DNA from: Rubrivivax sp.
GTDB lineage: Bacteria; Pseudomonadota; Gammaproteobacteria; Burkholderiales; Burkholderiaceae_C
Length of the DNA: 64,000 nt
Assembly: GCA_016707445.1 (NCBI GenBank)
Contig: JADJHR010000005.1
Span: 62,001 to 126,000, forward strand
Direction: 5' to 3'
A program made the translations under genes and the position numbers. Of this stretch, positions 58,801 through 64,000 are shown one piece after another. The notes under the pieces are model-generated. The model worked only from the letters and a program-made list of their open reading frames with translations. It made no database searches and was not told where the DNA came from. Each line of letters opens with the position of its first letter. The first letter of the stretch is position 1.

Positions 58801-58986
58801 CCCGGCGCCATCGGGGGCCTCGCTCCACAGCAGCCCGACCAGGGTCTCGCGTTGCTGGGCAACCGACTTGGCCAGCGCCAGATAGCCCAGCAAGGCTTCG
58901 GCCTTGCGTGTGGGCAGGCGCAAGCGATCACCAGCCGGGCTTCGCAACTCGAAGCCGCCCAGCAGTTGCAGGCGGAAGCGGTTCAT
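55837..58986 (-). CDS. large transcriptional regulator: winged helix + BTAD + AAA ATPase + TPR
   Basis: A 1049-residue regulator. Residues 1-90 resemble an OmpR/SARP-type DNA-binding domain (RLQLLGGFELRSPAGDRLRL). Residues about 95-245 form a bacterial transcriptional activator domain (GGHRALMRLYASQGRRNAAL). Residues about 265-600 form a STAND/AAA ATPase with P-loop GEAGIGKT at 290-297, and the rest is TPR-like (YYLRRGSTRTYLGDHPGAMA; RLLDEAIPMAVRFRIPQMQG). Such proteins integrate a ligand or protein signal through the ATPase/TPR part. It is divergent from a PEP-CTERM gene, a possible target. The stop lies inside the convergent RraA-like gene. Confidence 0.88.
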   Translation of the reverse strand: MNRFRLQLLGGFELRSPAGDRLRLPTRKAEALLGYLALAKSVAQQRETLVGLLWSEAPDGAGLASLRQCLSLIGKTCGEAVFTTLGRGLLLEADRFEIDVLDFEGAVQANTAATLTQAAERYRGALLAGLSLGEPLFDDWLQARRQQLHERAVQALWRLITLLHPSAAPEQAIAACLKLQELDPLHEGGHRALMRLYASQGRRNAALQQYQLCLTLLQRELGAEPEAATRRAYSELLRQPAAEPGLPLASEPTVPQHEVPLVGRDAEMARLLQSLGNARSGRGGLVALLGEAGIGKTRLVQELTSRAVAAGTRVLIGRCHESQQILALTAWTDALRSGGIASDSPLLTALGTATRADLASLLPELDSQGPLQQGENAAAVRQARLFDAVLRTLAELCARGPLLLVLEDLHWSDELGLRLLAVAARRALGWPLLLVVTARDEDIVASPALNRTLREVKAGECAGWVQQLPLQPLSRADTAALVTAMRPAGIADQALALWLDPVWTASEGNPFVIVEAMRTVDADPSILRRTGLNLPNRVHDMIAGQLERLGPEARQLLTVLSVAGRETPFPLLQRASGLSETAAASALEELVRRRLACLSGEAFDVLHARVRQALTADLLPPTRGNLHLALAEAIENDNGSEAMLDRLAHHYAQTHHHAKAVGALVRLAQRVAHDGAHASSIELLAQARQHAAELPAAQAAVLKRDLALHQARALFFLGRFADVLALLLPLQTEIDAAADPLSAATYYLRRGSTRTYLGDHPGAMADAQRALREADACGDRAGTGKAHFLLSLEHFWAQPEQGVWHGEQACALLRDTHEQWWFGQACWILGLNLSYRGRFAEGLAMEARAAELADAQGDRRLASYAAWTTGFIHTLAGAHDAAISHCRRSLDLAVDPLNRMTTLGMLALALVEHGQAEEALRLLDEAIPMAVRFRIPQMQGLFLGFRGNARLLQGELDAARADAQDGIRITDQSGYVYGRGWSERVLARIERQRGDSTAAAAALHQAIRTFDAMGAPYEAARSRDELASWAAAAGLQAGAAITTTPSSSA

Positions 58987-59110
58987 CAGTTGGTGCTAAC
59001 CCTGGCCATATGCCGATGCGGAATTTTGCGGTCTTGTGACGCTGACCGGATACACATGGATCAATGCGGCGCGGGATGGTCCTGCACCCCATGGTGAAAA
59101 GGAGAGGGTG

Positions 59111-60004
59111 ATGAACCGTTTGATTCGTCGAGGCGGCCCGAGTTGGATGGCGGGCGCGTTGGCCGTGGTGGCGGCGTTGTGGGCACCGGCGGTACCGGCG
59201 GCAGTGGTCTTCAACGGCTGGAACGCCGGAGGCTCGTCGACGGGCTTCGGCTGGTCGTCTGACCTTTTCGATCCGCGCTTGTTGGGCCTGCCCGACGTCG
59301 CCTGCGTCTACGCCGGCGCCAGTGCCACCTGTGCCGACCCGCGTTACCCGCACGGCAGCACCACGCCGCCCGGGCTGCCTACGTTCTCGCCGATCGCCGG
59401 CCTGCAGGTGCAGACCCGTGTGGCTCGTGCCGGGCCGATGTTGGCCCAGATGACGGCCGCCATCCAGGCCGCAGGCGACATCGAGGGCCAGATCAGCCAC
59501 TTCCGCTTCGACAATGCGATCCCTTCACTGGCACAGTATGGCTACGGCCTGTTCAGCAGCGACATCGCCGTTGGCTCGTTCCTGTTCGGTGGCGTCGGCG
59601 CCTCCAGGCTCTACTACTACTACGAGTGGGAAATGGCGGGCGATGCGACCGACGACGGCGCCGTGCTGAGCTACAGCCTGCAACTTGAGGGCTCGCCAAC
59701 GACCAGCGGCCGCAACCTGACGGCCCGCGGCCTGTCACGATCGGGCAGCCAGGCCGGCAGCGTGAGCGGGCAATCGACGGTCAGCCCCTCGCTGTTCTTC
59801 AGTCTCGACTCGCCGGCGGGCGTGGCAACGCCGCAGACGCGCGGCACCGGCATGCTGGATGTCTGGATCACGTTCTCGTCGGAACCGATCCTCGCCCTGC
59901 CGCGCGACGATGGCACGGTGCCCGAACCCGCCACCTGGGCCCTGTTGCTGGCCTGCGCCGGCTGGGGCCTGCGCGACCGCCGACGGGGGTTTTGGCGCTT
60001 GTGA
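59111..60004 (+). CDS. PEP-CTERM sorting-domain protein
   Basis: A 297-residue exported protein. The N-terminal signal peptide (WMAGALAVVAALWAPAVPAA) is followed by a secreted domain I do not recognise (VFNGWNAGGSSTGFGWSSDL; two cysteines near DVACVYAGASATCADPRY). The C-terminus carries the sorting signal: VPEPATW, a hydrophobic helix (ALLLACAGWGL) and a basic tail (RDRRRGFWRL). PEP-CTERM proteins are processed by exosortase and anchored or released with exopolysaccharide; no exosortase gene is in this window. GGAGAGGG precedes the ATG at 59111. The divergent regulator may control it. Confidence 0.88.
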   Translation: MNRLIRRGGPSWMAGALAVVAALWAPAVPAAVVFNGWNAGGSSTGFGWSSDLFDPRLLGLPDVACVYAGASATCADPRYPHGSTTPPGLPTFSPIAGLQVQTRVARAGPMLAQMTAAIQAAGDIEGQISHFRFDNAIPSLAQYGYGLFSSDIAVGSFLFGGVGASRLYYYYEWEMAGDATDDGAVLSYSLQLEGSPTTSGRNLTARGLSRSGSQAGSVSGQSTVSPSLFFSLDSPAGVATPQTRGTGMLDVWITFSSEPILALPRDDGTVPEPATWALLLACAGWGLRDRRRGFWRL

Positions 60005-60058
60005 TTGAATCACCCGGCGCGCGCTGCAAGGGGCGGGCGCGTTGACCGGGAGAACAGC

Positions 60059-60571
60059 ATGTCCGACGCCACCGCCAGCCCTGACTGGGAAGTCCTGCCT
60101 CCGGTGGGGCATGACCCCCAGGCCGTGGCGCAGCGCTGCCGGCAGATGGTGCGTCGCCGCGCGCTGGTCGCCGCCGGCGTGGCCATGGTGCCGGTGCCGG
60201 GGCTGGACTGGCTGACCGACGTGGGCATGCTCGTCAACCTGCTGCCGCGCATCAATGCCGCCTTCGGGCTGGCGCCCGAGCAGATCGAGCGCCTGGCGCC
60301 CGACCGCCGCATCGTGGTCTTCAAGGCCATCAGTTCGGGTGGCGGCGTGCTGATCGGCAAGGTCGTCACACGCGACCTGGTGCTGTGGATGCTCAAGCTG
60401 GTGGGCGTGCGCCTGAGCACGCAGCAGGCCGCCAAGTTCGTGCCCATCGCCGGACAGGCGGTGTCGGCGGCGCTGACCTATTCGGCGCTGCGCTATGTGT
60501 GCGAGCAGCACATCCAGCAATGCATCGCCATCACGCGGCTGCTGGCTCTGCCGGCCCCGGCAGCGGCCTGA
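60059..60571 (+). CDS. uncharacterised membrane-associated protein
   Basis: A 170-residue protein with hydrophobic segments at about 35-60 (ALVAAGVAMVPVPGLDWLTD), 95-110 and 128-150 (AAKFVPIAGQAVSAALTYSA). The two VPVPG/VPIAG glycine-proline turns before hydrophobic helices recall the C-terminal membrane part of DUF697/YcjF-type proteins, but I cannot confirm the family. GGGAGA lies before the ATG at 60059. It is followed by tRNA-Pro and shares no operon with the PEP-CTERM gene, whose stop is 54 bases upstream. Confidence 0.75.
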   Translation: MSDATASPDWEVLPPVGHDPQAVAQRCRQMVRRRALVAAGVAMVPVPGLDWLTDVGMLVNLLPRINAAFGLAPEQIERLAPDRRIVVFKAISSGGGVLIGKVVTRDLVLWMLKLVGVRLSTQQAAKFVPIAGQAVSAALTYSALRYVCEQHIQQCIAITRLLALPAPAAA

Positions 60572-60611
60572 TGGAACTGGCCTGAGGGCAGCCTCGTACA
60601 ATGCGCAGCTT

Positions 60612-60688
60612 CGGGGTGTAGCGCAGCCAGGTAGCGCAACTGGTTTGGGACCAGTGGGTCGAAGGTTCGAATCCTTTCACCCCGACCA
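60612..60688 (+). tRNA. tRNA-Pro (anticodon TGG), CCA encoded
   Basis: The acceptor stem CGGGGTG/CACCCCG is perfect over 7 bp. The D arm starts AGCGCAGCCAGGTAGCGC. The anticodon stem ACTGG/CCAGT encloses TTTGGGA (anticodon TGG), and the T arm is GAAGG-TTCGAAT-CCTTT. Discriminator A and CCA are encoded. The 3' half of this gene is duplicated at 62372-62405, marking it as the attachment site of an integrated element. Confidence 0.97.
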
Positions 60689-60689
60689 A
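60656..60689. repeat. attachment-site direct repeat, left copy (3' end of tRNA-Pro)
   Basis: A 34-base segment beginning GGGTCGAAGG, covering the variable-loop end, T arm and 3' acceptor strand of tRNA-Pro. It recurs in direct orientation 1716 bases downstream with one mismatch (C at 60680 versus T at 62396). tRNA 3' ends are the standard integration targets of tyrosine-recombinase elements. The tRNA itself remains intact at this left copy. Confidence 0.8.
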
Positions 60690-60696
60690 TTGAATC

Positions 60697-60730
60697 AACG
60701 GGCTGGCTCTCACAAGGGGCTAGCCCGTTT
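60697..60730 (+). terminator. probable terminator of tRNA-Pro
   Basis: An outer stem AACGGGCT/AGCCCGTT is followed by further Ts, with an inner partly paired GGCTC/GGGGC section. It lies 9 bases after the tRNA. The sequence is inside the putative integrated element, so the element may have brought or rebuilt the terminator. Confidence 0.65.
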
Positions 60731-60848
60731 TGATTTCTACTGAACCGGCAACAATTTCAGCAACGGAATATCTGGGCATGTCAATTGTGGCCAGGCGGTT
60801 TCTCTTGCACAAGCTGTGGTGGCAGCCTCCAATTTTGGAGGAAGCGAA

Positions 60849-60986
60849 ATGAAGGCCATATTCGCGGTCTGCGTCGCGATCGCAGCACTCAACTGCCACG
60901 GCCAAAACGTCTTCGACGCGAACATGCAAGGGCAGCCACTCGTCTACATGGACACCGGCACAGTAGTCGGATGCGGGCTGCGCTGA
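60849..60986 (+). CDS. small secreted peptide or 5' fragment of a truncated gene
   Basis: A 45-codon reading frame with a good ribosome site (GGAGGAAG, 4-5 bases before the ATG) and a convincing signal peptide (MKAIFAVCVAIAALNCHGQ). It is followed by VFDANMQGQPLVYMDTGTVV and a stop after GCGLR. The abrupt end shortly after the mature start suggests the 5' remnant of a longer exported-protein gene cut by deletion. A genuine short peptide is the alternative. Function unknown. Confidence 0.45.
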   Translation: MKAIFAVCVAIAALNCHGQNVFDANMQGQPLVYMDTGTVVGCGLR

Positions 60987-61485
60987 TGCCGGTCTTGACA
61001 GCCGCAGCGTCTTGGCTGTGGTCGCGTCTAAATACCTTGTACTTGTTCACCTGTAGGCCCGTTATGCGTCTGCCGGGCATCGTGATTGCCTTCTTCTGGA
61101 GGACAACCGCTGTAGGAATCCGACCGCAATGCGCACCCCGAGGGCGTGCGTCAACACGGCGCTCAAGATGGTTGTCGCTGAGCGCTCAAGGAAATTGTTG
61201 TCCGCCATCCAATCCCGGATCAATCCGGGAATCGACTTCAGCCCAGGCTAAATCGTTAGGCGAGGGGATGAGGCCATCGATTGGCATCGCCGTTGGCCGC
61301 AATGACTCATTGCGCCGTTCTCGCGCGGGTGCTACACCCTGCTTCAAGCGATCTGCCGTGCTGGCTGCAGATGTGATGGCAGCGAGCCCGCAGTGTCTGT
61401 ACCACCCGACAAGGGCTGTTGCCGGGTTCATTGACCATCGTGGCCGCCCAGCCCTGCGCCGCCAGCATCAGCACGGGAGTTCCCG
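60987..61485. other. no supported gene; degraded sequence inside the island
   Basis: About 500 bases in which the open frames on either strand lack ribosome sites, recognisable motifs or the codon bias of the chromosome. A perfect 8-bp palindrome TCCCGGAT-CA-ATCCGGGA lies at 61213-61230. It may be a protein-binding site or recombination-related element, but there is no T run to make it a terminator. Confidence 0.5.
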
Positions 61486-61941
61486 ATGGCATTCGGCTTC
61501 AAGTACGGCACCAACTACGACTACGAGACCTCGGAAGACGAGTCCCTCTCCTTCATCGGCACCATCTCATGGGGCACGATCATCCTCAACGACCGGCGCG
61601 ACGACTCGAAGCTCAAGATCAACTACCGCTGTGCCTCAATCGGCAACGGCAAAGGCCTGCCGGTGAACATGTCGCACTCCGACTTCAGCAATTGGAGCGG
61701 CGGCGATGCGGTCGTGGCCAATCGCCATTTCTACGACGGGGTTTTCCCCTGTCAGGGCTACATGATCGGGGCCGGCGGCGGCATTGGCTTGACCGACAGC
61801 GCCGAGAACAGCGCCAGTGTCACGCTGGTCCTGTTCGGCATGGCGCCAGTGTTCGCAGGGGTTCGGATGTGGGGCGCCTCGGTGGCTGCGCTGCCGGGCG
61901 TCGGGCTGAGCGCGGGAGTCGCGCGCTTCTGGGTGGCATGA
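61486..61941 (+). CDS. hypothetical protein of the island
   Basis: A 151-residue protein I do not recognise. The first part is polar and rich in D/E/S/T/Y (YGTNYDYETSEDESLSFIGT). The middle has NMSHSDFSNWSGGDAVVANR, and the last third is glycine-rich and hydrophobic (GAGGGIGLTDSAENSASVTL; APVFAGVRMWGASVAALPGV). No signal peptide is present. A GGGAG lies about 8 bases before the ATG. The regular codon use argues for a real gene, in contrast to the surrounding degraded sequence. Possible cargo of the lost element. Confidence 0.6.
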   Translation: MAFGFKYGTNYDYETSEDESLSFIGTISWGTIILNDRRDDSKLKINYRCASIGNGKGLPVNMSHSDFSNWSGGDAVVANRHFYDGVFPCQGYMIGAGGGIGLTDSAENSASVTLVLFGMAPVFAGVRMWGASVAALPGVGLSAGVARFWVA

Positions 61942-62371
61942 AACCGGTCTGTGCGGTTGCGCACTTCGAAATTTGCGGAAAGCAGAGTCCCGGCCAGCCA
62001 GGTACTGGCATCTGTACTATGCATTGATCGGGAAGTGAGGTACACGAGCCACTCGTGTGTGCGAACTGCGCCGACTTGTCGATCAGCGCGGACGGCATCA
62101 TGTATCGGTTGAGGTCGGTCCTTTCTTCAGAAGTCGATGAGTCCCAGCCGACCGATGAACCCGCAGATGTCGTCATCTCGCACAAGCCCGCTCGAAAGGA
62201 TCTTCTTCATGGGCCTTTCACGCGCCGCGTGGTGCATGCCCTTCAGGTGTTTCCAGTTCGAGCCGAGCCGGTGCTCAGCCTTTTGCTGTCGCCGCCACGT
62301 CCGTCCGATCAGGCCCTCAGACCAACAGACGTACAGGATGCGGACGCTGAAGAAGGTGACACTGGACTCGC
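61942..62371. other. no confidently supported gene; open frame on the minus strand
   Basis: 430 bases between the hypothetical gene and the right repeat. A minus-strand frame runs from the repeat to 62127 and encodes a basic, regular-looking segment (RPMKKILSSGLVRDDDICGF; IGRLGLIDF at its end), which may be the tail of a lost gene. It has no proper start outside the tRNA-derived repeat, and I recognise no family. The plus strand shows nothing convincing. Confidence 0.4.
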
Positions 62372-62405
62372 GGGTCGAAGGTTCGAATCCTTTCATCCCG
62401 ACCAA
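62372..62405. repeat. attachment-site direct repeat, right copy (tRNA-Pro 3' end)
   Basis: 34 bases identical to 60656-60689 except for T at 62396 where the tRNA has C. Upstream of the repeat there is no tRNA 5' half, so this is not a second tRNA gene. The copy still ends CCGACCAA, i.e. including the CCA and the next base, which defines the shared core of the integration event. Confidence 0.8.
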
Positions 62406-62500
62406 CTTTCACTCAGCATCAGCCGACGAGCATCACCTATGGGATGCGCATCGTCAGCACTTCGGTTCAAGCTGCCTTCGCTGTTTCGAGGAGTATCGAC

Positions 62501-63337
62501 ATGGCCGCTGGAAGCAGACAGTTTCTGTTGCAGGACGTCGACCCGATGGCGCTTGTCGACGAGCTGGCGCAGGGCGCCGTCAGCGATGGCCGCGGCCTGA
62601 CGCTGGGTGACCTGGTCGGCCATCGACTCGACCGCTATGCCGCGATGCATCGGGTGCTGCACCTGTTGGCCGGCCTGGCAAGACGTGGCTGGCTGCGGCC
62701 CACCGACGTGATCGAGGGCATCGGTGCCGAGGTGCAGGACAAGAAGGGCATGGACGCCTTTCAGGCTGCCCATGTGCTGCCTTGCGACCTGGCGATCAAC
62801 GGCTGCGAAGGCGTGCACGAGCAGTTCTTCTCGCCCATCATCCGCGGCAACGTCAAGGCGAGGCTGTTCGGCCGGACCAACGTGGTGCACCGCCTGGTCA
62901 ACTACGCCGACCGGCGTTGCGAGGCCAACGGCTGGATCGATGCGCTGGTGCACTGCGCACGGCTGCTGGCGCAGGGCGGTGACGCCGAAAACGTGTTTCA
63001 GCGCGAACTGCTGCCACGTTGCGCGCAGGCCGTGGTGGCGGCACGCAACGCGCTGATGTCGGCGCTGCAGACGGCCGAGCGGCAGGCCATGGGCAAGCCC
63101 ACGCTGCTGGCGCCCAACGGCCTGCCGGCCTCACCGCGGGTGCAGGACTTTCGCGTCAGCGACAAAGTGGCCGATCCGCGCGTGCGCGCCATCAACAAGG
63201 AGGTGGTGCTGCAGGTCTTCGACGAGTACCAGCGCGGCATCGCCGGCCTGGCGCCCGAAGTGCTGGCACGCGGCCGCCGAGAGAGCATCGACTGGGTCGA
63301 ACTCGAGCGCGACTGGCGCGCGACATACGGCGTCTGA
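62501..63337 (+). CDS. conserved hypothetical protein
   Basis: A 278-residue soluble-looking protein without recognised domain. Its regular features include LTLGDLVGHRLDRYAAMHRV, GWLRPTDVIEGIGAEVQDKK, EQFFSPIIRGNVKARLFGRT and ESIDWVELERDWRATYGV. Most of it is predicted alpha-helical. GGAG is 7 bases before the ATG at 62501; an in-frame extension to 62444 is unlikely. Base composition matches the chromosome, so it lies outside the island, 95 bases after the right repeat. It is convergent with the helicase gene, 19 bases apart. Confidence 0.7.
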   Translation: MAAGSRQFLLQDVDPMALVDELAQGAVSDGRGLTLGDLVGHRLDRYAAMHRVLHLLAGLARRGWLRPTDVIEGIGAEVQDKKGMDAFQAAHVLPCDLAINGCEGVHEQFFSPIIRGNVKARLFGRTNVVHRLVNYADRRCEANGWIDALVHCARLLAQGGDAENVFQRELLPRCAQAVVAARNALMSALQTAERQAMGKPTLLAPNGLPASPRVQDFRVSDKVADPRVRAINKEVVLQVFDEYQRGIAGLAPEVLARGRRESIDWVELERDWRATYGV

Positions 63338-63356
63338 GCGGCGTTGAAGCCGCAGG

Positions 63357-64000
63357 TCAGCCGGCCGGGTCGCCGCGCCAGGCCGAGCGTGCCCGGGCCG
63401 CCAGGTCGATCTCAGGCAGCGGCAACTCGCCCGCAGCGTCCAGCGTCGGCGCGGTGGGCGCGACGTGGTCGAACAGCCCGTCCAGCGCCGACGGGATGAA
63501 GCGCGAACGCGCCGCATACAGGTGGCGGCTGCCCCAGTGCCGCTGCTGGGTGATGTGAAATCGCTGCGGCAGCAGCAGGTGCAGCCTTTCCTTGGCGCGC
63601 GTCATGGCGACGTACAGCAGGCGGCGCTCTTCGTCGATCTCGGCGTCGCTGCCGGTGGCCAGGTCGGCTGGCATGCAGCCGTCGACGACGTTGAGCACGT
63701 GCACCGAATGCCATTCCTGGCCCTTGGCTGAATGGATGGTCGACAGGATCAGGTAGTCCTCGTCGCGGTGCGGTGGGCCCGCTTCGTCGCTGCTGGCTTC
63801 GGGTGGGTCGAGTGTCAGTTCGGTCAGAAAGCGCTCACGGCTGCCATGGCCGACGGCCAGCCGCGCCAGCTGCGCCAGATCCAGGATGCGCACTGGCGCG
63901 TCGTCGCCGTACAGGCGCGGCAGCTGGCCCTGCAGCCAGGCGACGGCGCGGTCGATGGCGCCGGGCCAGGGGGCGTCGGCGTCGATCAGGGTGCTGCAGG
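63357..64000 (-). CDS. UvrD/Rep-type ATP-dependent DNA helicase, C-terminal part (5' end outside window)
   Basis: The frame is open to the right edge of the window; about 214 C-terminal residues are visible. Superfamily-1 motif V appears as ILSTIHSAKGQEWHSVHVLN and motif VI as EERRLLYVAMTRAKERLHLL, which couple ATP hydrolysis to 3'-5' unwinding. The tail (HITQQRHWGSRHLYAARSRF) is typical of a UvrD-like branch annotated as ATP-dependent helicase in betaproteobacteria. Whether this is UvrD, Rep or another paralogue cannot be decided from the C-terminus alone. Confidence 0.92.
   Translation of the reverse strand, partial: CSTLIDADAPWPGAIDRAVAWLQGQLPRLYGDDAPVRILDLAQLARLAVGHGSRERFLTELTLDPPEASSDEAGPPHRDEDYLILSTIHSAKGQEWHSVHVLNVVDGCMPADLATGSDAEIDEERRLLYVAMTRAKERLHLLLPQRFHITQQRHWGSRHLYAARSRFIPSALDGLFDHVAPTAPTLDAAGELPLPEIDLAARARSAWRGDPAG

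Larger units (their letters stand above)
60656..62405. mobile_element. remnant of an integrated element at tRNA-Pro (about 1.7 kb)
   Basis: This segment is bounded by the two 34-base copies of the tRNA-Pro 3' end. Its composition is visibly lower in GC and less codon-structured than both flanks, especially 60700-61300. It contains a truncated-looking secreted-peptide gene, one plausible 151-codon gene and degraded sequence. No integrase gene is recognisable, so it cannot move by itself; it may be the leftover of a larger island after internal deletion. The repeat match is seen directly; the element's history is inference. Confidence 0.7.

Noticed and set aside
60531..60713. Minus-strand frame over tRNA-Pro with the peptide GVKGFEPSTH
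   Set aside because: A well-known artefact: this peptide arises from translating the complement of a tRNA. The same holds for the frames giving GRRFESFHPDQ at 60495-60743 and 62055-62600 and GMKGFEPSTRE at 62127-62405.
62372..62405. Possible second tRNA-Pro gene
   Set aside because: Only the T arm and 3' acceptor strand are present; there is no D arm, anticodon arm or 5' acceptor strand upstream.

Overview
The window looks like a high-GC betaproteobacterial chromosome segment, most likely order Burkholderiales. That placement is an inference from the overall GC richness, the pepA-holC pair divergent from lptFG, a CysB-type regulator, a PEP-CTERM protein, a FimV-like protein and the style of the housekeeping genes. 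No rRNA, CRISPR array or replication origin was seen.

Layout. (1) 1-14790: a tightly coupled glucan/trehalose operon. It holds the glgB 3' end, glgE, a treS-maltokinase fusion, a small conserved-TM-helix membrane protein, glgX (with an apparent 5' frameshift), treZ, treY and a GH100-like glycosidase. (2) 14862-22204: a ten-gene Mrp/Mbh-type cation/proton antiporter operon (E-F-G-A C-terminal part-B-C-D-D-small-D). (3) 22232-27752: tRNA-Arg(TCT), a glutathione transferase, a phosphotransferase, a Crp/Fnr regulator and a FimV-like protein. (4) 27775-32531, minus strand: lptF-lptG-cbiX-cysB followed by a frameshifted aminotransferase. (5) 32618-35961: pepA, holC and a branched-chain amino acid binding protein. 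(6) 36029-43552: a second glycogen locus, with glgP-glgX on the minus strand divergent from glgC-glgA, ending at an IS630-family insertion. (7) 44658-55882: an FHA-GGDEF cyclase, a SulP transporter, a cold-shock protein, a phosphatase, DUF3297, monomeric isocitrate dehydrogenase, MoxR/VWA, an acyl-CoA dehydrogenase and an RraA-like protein. (8) 55837-60571: a large BTAD-AAA regulator, a PEP-CTERM protein and a membrane protein. (9) 60612-62405: tRNA-Pro(TGG) and a 1.7 kb remnant of an integrated element bounded by copies of the tRNA 3' end. (10) 62501-64000: an unknown gene and the C-terminus of a UvrD-type helicase.

How it fits together. Region 1 encodes every step needed to turn trehalose into branched glucan (TreS, maltokinase, GlgE, GlgB) and glucan back into trehalose (GlgX, TreY, TreZ). 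Region 6 supplies the classical ADP-glucose route (GlgC, GlgA) and phosphorolysis (GlgP, second GlgX). Trehalose is a compatible solute, and region 1 contains an MscS-type TM-helix protein and is followed by an ion antiporter operon. Regions 1 and 2 may therefore form an osmotic/ionic stress block; this is inference. Region 4 and the SulP gene touch sulfur assimilation (CysB, sirohydrochlorin chelatase, sulfate-type permease).

The points most worth a second look are the Mbh-like antiporter operon and its apparent non-AUG start, the tRNA-Pro-bounded island with unrecognised genes, the IS630 copy inserted exactly in the shared stop codons of two convergent genes, and two apparent frameshifts (glgX and the aminotransferase).
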